In this document: in pieces, positions 1 through 10,425 of the stretch
Layout: each line of letters begins with the position of its first letter
Position numbering within the stretch: the stretch's first letter is position 1
NCBI GenBank assembly: GCA_013397455.1
Contig: VYZB01000532.1
Location: forward strand, 534,590-598,589
Direction of reading: 5' to 3'
DNA length: 64,000 bases
Source of the DNA: Crotophaga sulcirostris
Lineage: Eukaryota; Chordata; Aves; Cuculiformes; Crotophagidae
Translations under genes and position numbers: made by a program
The notes under the pieces: model-generated
What the model was told of the DNA's origin: nothing
Seen by the model: only the letters and a program-made list of their open reading frames with translations
Database searches by the model: none

Positions 1-3000
1 CAAGTAGTCAACTGCTTGAAAAAAATGTCACTGACAGTTGTGGATTTTATGCAAGTGCCAGCATTAAATAGCATTATTTAAATTTGCTTCTAAATACTTG
101 TTTGATAAGTAGGGATACGTATGATTTATTCATATGACAATTTACTGAAGCATGTTAGCTGGGTTTTTTTTTTCTAATTTATACCCTACTGTCACTCTGT
201 TTATATATATGTTAGTTGAAAAAGATTTACCCAACGTAAATAAGAACAATTACAGAATTACAGAGTAGGATTACTTCTGAAGGGATAAAAAAATACCCAT
301 GGCTTGTATTCTCAGTGGCTATTCTATTTGACTTCATCATTAAGAAAAGTATTCAGAGCGTCTAAAGGGTGAAGAGTGGAGGAGTGTGTTTTCTTTTCGA
401 TATGATAGCTGCATTCAAGTTATTCTTTCCTTTACAATAGATTTTACCTAGCTTTATCTTCATAGGAAGCTGCTTTCAGTTGAAAAGCAGACGTGAATAG
501 GAGTGTCATGACATAGGATTAACAGTACAACCGGATAGTAAATCAAATGTTTGAGATGAAAAAATGTAGAATGTGACATGCATCAGGAGAATGAACCGGC
601 AGCGTTTCGCCGAGACGAGCGAACAGATAATGCATAATTATCTGCAGAGGTTCTTGAGACCTGGACTTTAATTCAACTTCCAGAAACACACAGAGCCCAT
701 TTTAACCAGTCAATCTCTGTAATGAATCTAATCACAATGTAAAACATTCCCAGGAACTGCAGGCCTTATGGAGTGCTAATTACAGATGAAACTAGCCTAA
801 GCCTTAAAAGAAAGAAAAGAAGGCATAAAGAAGGAAAGGCACAGTGAAAGGCTGGACCTGTAATTCCAATTCAGAGCAAGCAACGCAAATAAAAGAGAGA
901 TCCAACAAGTGTCAAAATTAAAGAAGGAACAAACTTAAGATTTAAAGTCCTGTATGTTAATATTTGACAGATGCTTAGTAGCCTTACAGTAACCAGGAAT
1001 GGTGACCTCTTGATCTGATCAGCAATGTCTATCACACATACTGCCATCAGATTCTTCTGCAACGTGGCACTACTGTCACAGCAATGGACCTACACCAAAG
1101 ATAAGTGCATTTGATTCTGCCTTATGATTTGAATGCATTTATTTCTCTGTACTCATGGTTTAAATTCACTGTAGAGAGCAACTTGCAATATTTTAACAGG
1201 CTCTAATCTCTCCGGTTTCAGTTTGAGACCAAGAGGCATTTATATTGTGGATTTATATTGTATGCTTAGAAAATAGAAATGGATTTCCAGGGGGTTTAAT
1301 TTATCAATATCTAGTCTTTATGGGAAACATTAGTTTGCATAGGAAAACGGGTTAAAAGAAGGTTGAAATTATGTCTCTAATATTTCCTGAAAACTTTGTA
1401 CAAAAATATTCTATGCCACAAAAGCCCATTAAATATTCAAACTTTAATATACGTTCCTCAGTAACAAATGTACAGTTAGATAACACATAAAGAATTATGA
1501 ATGACTAATTATATTTTGCATATTTACAGCAAAGACAATTAGCAAATAGCTTTTATATGCAAAATAAATGAAAAAGTAATTAAGATGCACTAACTAGAGC
1601 AGCAATATCAAGTCTGTTGTCTTGTGATTCATTCCTAACAAACATAATAATTATGCATTCATTGTCATATAATTAAAACAGCTCTGTCCTTTAGAAAACT
1701 GGTTATTTACTGTATAATAACCTGAAGAGTGGCAGAAGTTCCTCATAATGGTGAGAAGGATAATTAAATATTTCTTCCTGGTGTCTGCTTGCTCAGTTGA
1801 GTTTATTATCTCAAACTTGTGTGAGAAAACATTTTCTCCGCAGTTCCAAAGGCTGACCTCTTTGCCACTGGGAAAGTTATGCCTTTGCCATGCACCGCTC
1901 CCAAGCCAGCTACCCAAAACTTCCCTGGGTGCTGCCAAAATGGGCACAGCATTAAACCCATCCCAGGATGAGACAGCTCAAGGGTCCAGCCTAGGGAGGA
2001 TAGAGACACTCTGATTAGAGCCTGGGTGTCCCTTTTCCTCTGTGCTATGACCTTGGTTGAACTTCTTCGGTGTCATTGCCGGAGATGGCCACGTGTTTCA
2101 TTTTGTGCGTGGAGAACAGCCCCTGACATGAATGCCTGGGCAAGACCTACATCCTTGTAAAATCAGGGACTTACTCGTCCCACACCTCAGCTGTAACACA
2201 GGCATCACAGCACCTCTGCTGTGTCTTTTCCTATTCCCTTCATTTCCTAGCACTTATTGTATCTCAATAAAGTATAATAAATTGTCCAGTCTCAACTGGA
2301 ACCCTTAATCACTGCCAAAAAGAATAAAAATATCCAGCACTGTAAGCTGGCTCTATAATACTAACATCATCAAGTCCTTTTTTTTTTTTTGTCTTAAAAT
2401 TCTGTTTTCCTCTAAACCTCGACTGCAGAACCCACCGAGCTGCAGTAGAGGAAAAACAATGTAATTGCTTGGCTGCACGTACGGCTGGCCTGGATCAGTA
2501 ATCGGATTTCCAGGGACTCAATAGGTAAGGAGCAGGGCAGAGGGAGCCAGGTTCACGCACACAAGCTGGGGTGGACAGAGGCAGCTCATGCTGCTGGACA
2601 CACCTCTTCCTCCTCTCTGAACCCTTGGCATCTGTCCTTGCTCCTGTCCCAGCCACTCTCCTTCCCATGGAAAACCACTCCTTTTAATGTTTCTCTACTA
2701 GATGGTCTATCCTCTTATTATTTGGGCAAAAACAGGCGTGTTTTGCTGGTGGAGGGGGATTCCCCAAACATGGAGGGGTCTGTGCAAGGGGCATGGTAAG
2801 ATCAGAGAGGTTCCCATGAGGACTCAGGACCAGACTCGCATAACCTTATGCAGAGGGATCCAGGGTCACTGGTTTTGGTCCCCATCACCTCACTGGGAGT
2901 ATTGGGGATATCCTGATATTCACCCTCAAGGGACGGGTCAGCTAGACCCTGCTGCAATATGCGCAGAAGGAAAGGAATAAAAGGACCACAGCTCCCAGAC

Positions 3001-3789
3001 ACGTTAGAAATTGCACAGTGCTTTGCGCGCAGTGCCCTCCGGAAGGCAGGGGATTTTTTGCACAGAACTCTTAATACTCCAGGGGAGGAGGGGAAATAGA
3101 GTTTCTTTGGGCTTTGTTACACAATTCATTTACTCAGACTTCCTCATCTGATCATTTCTGTTCAGGAATGCAGTGGGACTTCACCTGACCTGCAGGGAGG
3201 GACTCCCCAGGCTACTCCCCTGCAGTGTGATATATTTCTTTCAAGAGAATTATGCATCCTATGAATCTCGAGTCCCAAAGGGTGCCCATGCCACACCATT
3301 TCTAATTCAGCATTTAGTGTTTAGAACAGAAAGCGGGGAAGGCTCATAGTTTCTATAAAATCCTACAGAGCAAGTCTTCACTGCTGCAGAGATTTCAGTC
3401 TCTTTAGGCTGCACACACATTCTGTAAGGCTGACCTGTTGCTTAGGTGGATTTCTCAACAACTCTGTCCTTCTCTATTACCCTCTTCGAACTGATCTTAA
3501 GAATGATTTGTGCTTCTGCTGAGCAATCAGGGTTTACTCACTTCTTGCTTAGCCAATACTTTGCCCATTGCTTGAGTCAAATAAGGATGGAGGGGAAATA
3601 TCTGTAAGTGTAAGTAATTCAACTGTGATGTCTTTGAGATCCTGATCCATTTTCCCAATCCCACAGACCATCTCCACTGCATATGGAGGAATGGGGATCA
3701 TTGGCCACCCTATGGGGAGAATTAGTCATTCTATGGAGAGCATGAGCTCCCTAGTACCTACAGCGTGTCAGGATACAGTGATCCTGTGC
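1..3789. other. Gene-free unique sequence, AT-rich
   Basis: No convincing gene or young transposon is visible. The stretch is AT-rich and apparently single copy, with a run of 13 T at 2378-2390. Open frames here are under 100 codons, overlap one another on both strands and resemble no family I know. The part from 1850 to 3100 is somewhat richer in GC but has no CpG-island character. It is read as intergenic or intronic DNA. Confidence 0.6.
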
Positions 3790-3925
3790 CCAGCTCTGCG
3801 CAGAGCTGTCAGGATGACAGACTTAACCTCCCTCTGTCCCTGTTTACCCAAAGTAAGAAGATTGTAAGGCTTAGTTAATGTTTGTAAGTGCCTCGGGGTT
3901 CTTATATGATAGACAGTATGTACAT
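3790..3925 (+). repeat. MIR-like SINE remnant
   Basis: The text follows the order of a MIR 3' half: a 'cttaacctccctctgtccc' stretch, then 'tgtttaccca', then 'ttagttaatgtttgtaagtg' and a 'cctcggggttcttatatgat' end. MIRs are ancient tRNA-derived SINEs shared by amniotes. The copy is diverged and its ends are uncertain. It could instead be a related CORE-SINE. Confidence 0.55.
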
Positions 3926-5078
3926 GCAAGTGTATTATAATGCGTGTCATAAGAAGAATTAATAAACTATAATGTATTAATTTAAAGGTAGCAGACACTC
4001 ATGCATGATAGCGTTTTTAGCTGCTTCCTAACAGGCACCTAGAAAAAGATACTTAGGTTAAAATCAGATTAATGAAAAAGAATGTAGTCAATCACTACTG
4101 GATACCGAGTCAGCAAATATCAATTATATAATATGAGTCACCGATAAAAACTTTGATAAGAGCGGGTGTTAGAGAAAGGACAATTGCATGTGACAAATGC
4201 ATTCATTTCAGAATTTATAGTACTCTTTTTGGTAACCTGGTTTCTTATTTTGGCCACTTTTATTTTCTACGTGTCCTTTCAAAATACCGGTGATTGCAGC
4301 AGCAGCTGGTTACAAAACCAGAAGGATGGCCCTTTTGCCTCCAAACTTTGAGGACAATACGAGCTCCCAGGAAAGAACCAGGAGGTCCTCTATGACCTTA
4401 TCAGAAATCAGAGTGAGGTTCAAAAGCCATTTCAGCATCCCCAGCCACAGAGGCATCCCAGTGTTTTAAGTACTGGAAGAAAATAGAGTAGACAAAGCGA
4501 GGTGAGCAGGCTCACAATGTAATCTGCTCCTAGGCCACTTAAAAGGAGGATGACACTGAAATAATACCGGCTTCAAGAAGCAGGATGGACTAAGGTTGGC
4601 CTGTGGCCCAGATTCAGGAAGGTGGTGATGCACAAGCAGAGCTACAAGTGCTGGAGGATCCCATGGAGAGCTCTGGGACCTCGCTGGTGCTTATAGAGGC
4701 ATGTGCGTGTGCTTAAAGACATTCTCAAATGAGAGTCAAGAGGCCAAACCATCAATAAGACATGAGTGCTCACATTTAATGTGTTTTGCACGTGCAATCC
4801 AAACTTGCCAACACATTCTACCTAAAGCAGAGCTACTGAAATCAAACTACTCCCTATCTTTTGGCAATGAGCTATTGCACCTGAAGCAAAGAGGATGAAG
4901 CAAGGACAGCTCCATAGTTGAGCTTTTTCTTTAATCTTAGATGTAAAGCAGGTTTCTTTCACCTTCCCAAGATGCTACACCCCTTCATTTCTCCTTCTAC
5001 TGCAGAAGTCACCCCTGGACACAGCCTCAGCAGGGCAATGGGCCAGCAGCAGGGCTTTACCTACGGTATAGGTAGACA

Positions 5079-5102
5079 TATCCCTACTTGTAAGTAGGGA
5101 TA
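5079..5102. repeat. Perfect inverted repeat, 11+2+11
   Basis: The arm TATCCCTACTT at 5079-5089 is the exact reverse complement of AAGTAGGGATA at 5092-5102, with a two-base centre. No biological role can be assigned. It could be a short-lived replication-slippage product or a dimeric protein-binding site. Confidence 0.7.
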
Positions 5103-5259
5103 AGAGGCCTTTGGTGAAAGAATAAAATGAGCTCTTTCTGTCTCTATCTGCTTAAAAGAAAGAGAGTAAATAAAATTCCAGCAGCTACAAGCTGGTGACA
5201 TTATACTGTTATAATCCAGAAATGAACATTGATTCTGAAGAAGTCGCTCCTTCAAACTT

Positions 5260-5425
5260 TAACGCAACAATTAAGTATTCCATTGTCATGGCTCAATTAA
5301 ATGGTATGGCCTGAGAAAATTGGGGATTGTAAAGTGAGGATGGAATGTGCTTTGATCCTCTTTCCAGGGTTATTGTTTCATTAATAAATGAACATGTCAT
5401 TTGTCTCACCAGAGGGAGCTCCTGC
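5260..5425. other. Possible conserved non-coding element
   Basis: This is a repeat-free block of AT-rich sequence with several TAAT/ATTA-type cores and an ATTAATAAATGA stretch, followed by a CTCF-like word at about 5407-5421 (TCACCAGAGGGAGCT). The composition resembles vertebrate enhancers in gene deserts. This is an inference from texture only; no alignment was made. Confidence 0.25.
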
Positions 5426-5999
5426 CCTCCAGGCTTTTTCCCTTTTTTGTTCAGGTTTTATAAAGATGAATTTCCAGTGCTCTGAAATACCATGGATTAG
5501 TAGTTAAGCCTGACAGCACTTCGGGGAGTAGTGGGCTTAAAGTGCCTCACACAGGTCTCCAAAGCACTTGTTTACTAATAGAGGAAATCAGCGACCGTCT
5601 GCAGCTGCTGATATCGCATTACCATTTGGAAAGACAGTAGCTAAGATAACAAATCACACAGTTTTAATAATTACTCCTGCATTCCAGTTTTTTGTTTCCT
5701 GCGTAACTGCAAAGGCTGGATTTCTTCCAAATAAACAGATAAAAACAGTATGGAACTTTTATCTTTTAATGATAATGACAACACATCATGTTTCACTAAA
5801 AGTTTCCTGCTGAATTTTTTTCTGATTTCTAGAGTTTCAATAAAATGTAATTATACTTTATAATTCCACTCTTTTAATCTTCACTTCAAAAACTATTCAC
5901 ATTTAGCAAGTTTGCTAGGCATGGAGAGGGGGTGAGGAGCAGAAGCGGACTTCCCCCACATCGGGCTGTTCATGAATTCTGTCTGGGGGTAAACCTGTC

Positions 6000-6120
6000 A
6001 TTGAAACGGCACAAACTGAGCTGCTTTGCATTCAAATTAATACCTAGTTTAATTTGAATATAAAATAGCTCCATTTATGTGGTTATTAAGAAAAATTAAC
6101 AAAACCATTTGGCAATGAAT
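6000..6120. other. Possible conserved non-coding element
   Basis: A block of repeat-free AT-rich sequence contains an octamer-like TTTGCAT, repeated AATTAA cores and an imperfect mirror of the TTCAAATTAA word by TTAATTTGAA. This spacing of homeodomain/POU-like sites is common in conserved enhancers, but nothing here proves conservation. Confidence 0.25.
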
Positions 6121-7924
6121 GGATGTTTAAGATAGGATACACTTGCAACCTATTTCTTTTCTATTCTAGGGGTTTTCTTTTCTTCTTTTCTAATCCTTTG
6201 GATACTTTGGTATCAGGATGTTTTCATATCAATAGATAAGGCATTAAACCAAAACAATACCTATAAAATCCAAATGGTTAATATATACTCTGGGAGTCAA
6301 AAAGGTCCCATTATCCCAATAATGAACTAGACTTCATGGGTTTTGTTCAAGTACATCTTCCCATCTTTTCCTTTGCTACAATTTCATTAACAACTTTTCT
6401 TGCTAAATAATTTCGTGTGCTTATTTAGGAGATGAGAGGAGAGAAGAGGAGGAAGGGAGGAATACCTTCCTCTTCCAACTCAAAGTGTTCAGACTTCAAG
6501 TTAAGGTAAACTTTTCTCACAGCTTTTAGTTTGCTTACCATCAACCCATGTTCCACTGGGTGATTAAAGAAAGCTTTTTTAAAGCATTACTTCAGAATGA
6601 TCTTAATTGGTGCAAGGTTGAGCCCTTTCTAGGAGGGGAGGGAAAAGGTTGAATAGCCTTTTCAAGTCACATGAAAGTTTCTAGGATGAATGTACGATAA
6701 TTAGATTAATAAGTAGCTTAATTTATCACAGCTAAGGATTTCAACAGCCACACATTAGAGCAAGAAAAAAAAAGATTAGTGTGATTCCAGTTTGTAAAAA
6801 ATTGTACTGAAACTTGATTAACCTTAAATACAAAGTGCCTTTCTTTTTGTGTGTAAATTCAGTAGTTAAGGGAAAAAAAACACTAAAATAATCAGAAAAG
6901 TCCTGTTCTGTTCCTTTGTGTTCGCTAGCTAATGAGAGATATCGGGGTTGTACAAAACAACTTTTCCCTGAGAGGTTATTCTTCCTAGAACATGGATTTA
7001 AATGAAATCTGAAGCCCCTACCACTGTTGTGGACCCTGAAGATCGGTGTGTGGCATGAGATAATGTATACAGAGGTTAAGAACTTCTCTAGCATCAGCCA
7101 TTTTCATTTTTAAAAAGCATTTTAAAAGAGAATGAAGCAGCAAAAAAAGTATGAAATACATATTCTAGCATACTGCAAAGTTACATTCCCCTTAGTCCTG
7201 GTGATGAAAAAGCAATGAATTAGGAGCCTGCGTGCCAGGAAAACAACTGTAACCAAAGCTAATGTGCAGTGTACAATTACCAATGGCAATTAGCTATGCA
7301 ATATTTGCTCACGCCGAGCACGACATCTACCACACAGCATCATTTCAACAGCACTCTTCGCTGCCGGTATCAGCCTAAAATCAAACGTGGCAAATGCAGC
7401 AGCAGAGCAGTAACTCAGTGCAAAAAAAACCTCATTCACCGTCTCTGCTTCCTTAGAGGACAATCCCTTAATAGAGAGTGAAATCTGCTGTGCTTTTTGA
7501 TGTTGCCATCCACCGCAGAGGTTGCTTTCGGTGGTGTCATTATTTATCAGCTCTAACGTCAGATTTCATTAATCTAACCCCTTAACACTTGTATCACGGC
7601 AGACAAAAATTCCCAGTGCTTTTTATTAAGGCGGCTGGCACCGGGGCTAGCAAAGCCTGCAGAAGGGTCTGGAGGACGGTGGTGTGGTTCCTGTCAACGC
7701 TCAACAGCCATCGTCATTTGGAGGAGGCCTAATGCAAACCCAGCGGTAGCGAAGATGCAAGATGCCGGGTTTGTGACTCCCTGTCCTGAATCCCTCTTTG
7801 TAAGGGCATGAGAAGGGGAAGGCTGGTTCGTATTTGTAGGAAGCTGGAAATGAAACTGCTCAGAACCTAAAAATAAAATAAAATTAAAAACCATAATGAA
7901 ATGAGAAAAGAGGACGGTTTCTTT

Positions 7925-8480
7925 AATTTTATCTCGCACTTAAGAGATGACTAAGGGCGCTAATGAAAGAGAGTGTAATTATAGGCCAGATAGTGCATAT
8001 TGCACACGCCGGAACGTCGGAAAGGTTAACTCTGGCAAAGAGAGATCATACAAATCAAAGTGGCTGAGGGCACTCATGCATCGGCCTGTTTGATAAGATT
8101 GATAACTGTAACCAGTAGCTTAGGAGAATCGATTTCCACTGCCGGGGATCTCTCTGGATGCTCTCATCTTTTCTTCTGTTTATATGAAAGTGAAGCTTTA
8201 AAGATGTTTTATCATCTAATGGTGAATATGACACACAGTTACAAATGGAATCTTTTTTTAATCTCGGAATGGAAAATTTAAGCGGGGCAGTGATTCACTT
8301 TAATTATGTATATTGAACAAATTTGAAGAGATGAGAAGAAACTTGTTTTTCAGCCCACTGAACCCAAGTGCTTGCCTGTAATCTAAAATGGATATCTAAT
8401 TATTGTTTAACATTATTTATTTAGGAGGAGTTACGACCTCTAATTTGCCTTTAAATGATTAATTTAGTGTTTAAATAAAG
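7925..8480. other. Possible conserved non-coding cluster
   Basis: Repeat-free sequence with TAATGA, TAATTA and ATTTAGG-type words, including TGTAATTATAGGCC near 7975-7988 and a block ending AAATGATTAATTTAG near 8453-8467. It lies in the longest transposon-poor part of the window. Function is inferred from composition alone. Confidence 0.25.
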
Positions 8481-9370
8481 CTCCTTTTATTTAATAATGT
8501 TTTCTTTAACCAATCTTCACTAATGTCAATAAACTCTTTGTTTAACCTTCTTAAAGGAAACATTTTCTCAGCTCTGAGACAATTATGAATTACCAAAACC
8601 TGTATAGAAAAATGAGCTAAGTAATTATCTAATATTATTGCAGTGTGCTTAAGAAGAGAATATTCCACACCAATAACATAAAGCAGGAGAGAGGAAACAA
8701 GCTTTTCTACATATTGAGGATTTTATGCAGTCTGCCTCTTTCTGAGGTGATAAGGCAGCACAGAAATACCCCAAAATACTAATAGCTTGGCTAAATAAAC
8801 TCATCCACTTTTATTAGCATCCTTAAGTGGTACTTGGTTCAGGTCCCAGACACAAACTGAGCAGCACAAATACCCCACATCCCTATGCACAGAGATGGGC
8901 AGGTGAAATGTGGTTGCCCTAGTCCTGTCCCATCCCTCAGCAGGGCACCTGCACCTGTGGTAACAGTGACTTTGCACCACCACAGTGCTCGTTTGATGTT
9001 CAGGGCTGCAGAGAATGAGCTCAGACATGGAGCAAGGGAGCACCAGTCACTACTCTGAAACTCCTCACCAGATCTTTGGCTATTTTCTGAAGTTGACTCA
9101 CATATGGATAAAATGGCACACGTGTGTTGTGTTAGAGTATATACTGGCCACTGATTTTGAAAGTAAATGCCTTTGGGGAGTCCAAGTGTGGTTGCTATTT
9201 ATTATATTAACTATTGAGCACCATTTCTACATAAAAAAGTGTGGTTGTGATAATGCATGTGCTTTCTTGGTCTTACTTCGATCCTTTGTACATTGCCTGT
9301 ACACCACAGTTGAGAAAAACACAGGAAAAAAATAGGCAGCACAAGCAAAGGCAAATTATGGAATTGTGGA

Positions 9371-9612
9371 ATAGAATCATAGAATGCTTTAAGTTGGAAG
9401 GGACCTTTAAAGACTATCTAGCGCAAGCCCCCTGCAGTAGCAGGGACATCTTCAACTAGAAAAGGTTGGTTGCTTAGAGCCCCATCCAACCCAACCTTGA
9501 ATGTTTCCAGGGATGAGGCCTCCACTACATCCCTGGGCAGCCTGTGCCAGTGCCTTACCACCCTTATTGTAAAAAATGTCTTCCTGATATCCAGTCTAAG
9601 AATCTAAACTGA
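9371..9612 (-). mobile_element. CR1 LINE fragment, 3' end (older copy)
   Basis: Reading left to right this is the reverse complement of a CR1 3' end: 'atagaatcatagaatgc', 'aagttggaagggacc', 'gccccatccaaccc', then 'tccctgggcagcctgtgcc' and 'cttcctgatatccagtctaa'. Only the untranslated tail region is present; the reverse transcriptase part is missing. It is the first of three CR1 copies packed within 1.1 kb. Confidence 0.9.
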
Positions 9613-9798
9613 TGTCCAAGAGGCGAGAAAGTGGCAGAAGGCAAGTAGTGGAGGAGAAAGAGAAGGGACAGAGCTTCCAGAAGGAACCAAATGAAACAGA
9701 AATCCAGGAGTGGGAAAAAGTGGTGAGATGAAGCAAGGAGAGAGACTTTAGAGGTTGCAGAGACTGGAAGGAAAGCGAAAATATCCAAGGAGTGAGAG
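9613..9798. repeat. Purine-rich spacer between CR1 copies
   Basis: Almost all of this spacer is strongly biased to A and G on the plus strand (for example GGAGGAGAAAGAGAAGGGAC around 9650-9669), unlike the flanks. It separates two CR1 copies in the same orientation. The frames read as Phe/Leu/Ser-rich proteins on the minus strand are a product of this bias and are not taken as genes. Confidence 0.5.
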
Positions 9799-10055
9799 TC
9801 ACAGGATCACAGAAGTGTTGAGATTGACGGGGTTGCCTGAAAGCTCAAGCAAGGTCAGCTACAAAAGGTTTCCCAAGACCATGTCCAGCCTGGTTTTGAA
9901 TATCTCCATGGATGGAGACTCCAGAGCCTCTCTGGGCAACTTGATCCAGTGGTCAGTCACCCTCATGACAAAACCAGGTTTTCTTACATTCAGATTGTTT
10001 CCTGTGTTCATGCATGGGATGAGTTCCCAGCCTTGGACTTGTCTTATTACTGACA
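9799..10055 (-). mobile_element. CR1 LINE fragment, distinct older subfamily
   Basis: Reverse-complement CR1 text: 'cacaggatcacagaag', 'catgtccagcctggttttga', 'atctccatggatggagactc', 'ctctctgggcaacttgatcc', 'gtcagtcaccctcatgac'. The 'atggagactcc' wording differs from the neighbouring copies, so this is a different CR1 subfamily. The 5' side fades out near 10055 and the boundary is uncertain. Confidence 0.85.
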
Positions 10056-10209
10056 CAAAAGCTCCCTGTGGACAGTGAAGAATGTCCCATGCAAGTCAAT
10101 ACAAGTCAATTGTTATAGTGGGAGCAAAGCCTGAATGTGCTCAGGAGTGGTGGGAGAGCACTGGGATAGAAACACCTGTGTTCTCAAGGTGCAGTTTGGA
10201 TAAAACTGG

Positions 10210-10425
10210 AAGAGGGTAGATTGAGATGGAAGAGCTTTAGATGAGGTTGCCCAGAGAAGTCGTGGATGCCCCATCCCTGGAGGTGGTCAAGGCCGGATCG
10301 GGTGAGGCTATGAGCGACTTGATGCAGTGGGAGGTGTCCCTGCCCATGGCAAGGGGGTTGGAACTGGATGGTCATTAAGATCCCTCCCAACCGAAACTAC
10401 TCTTTGATTCTATGGTTCTGTGAGA
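10210..10425 (+). mobile_element. CR1 LINE fragment, 3' end
   Basis: Plus-strand CR1: 'gaggttgcccagagaagtcg', 'ccatccctggaggtggtcaa', 'gtgggaggtgtccctgccca', 'ttggaactggatggtc' and a degenerate 'ttgattctatggttctgtga' octamer tail ending at about 10425. It faces the two preceding minus-strand copies, giving a tail-outward arrangement of the cluster. Confidence 0.92.

Larger units (their letters stand above)
3926..9370. other. Repeat-poor, AT-rich gene-free region
   Basis: No CR1 or other young repeat is visible in about 5.4 kb. The stretch holds several AT-rich blocks with TAAT/ATTA cores (listed separately as possible conserved elements), a perfect hairpin at 5079-5102 and a purine run near 6431-6462. 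Open frames are short and unlike known proteins. Confidence 0.55.

Noticed and set aside
9564..9802. Phe/Leu/Ser-rich minus-strand frames
   Set aside because: Explained by the strong purine bias of the plus strand between two CR1 copies.
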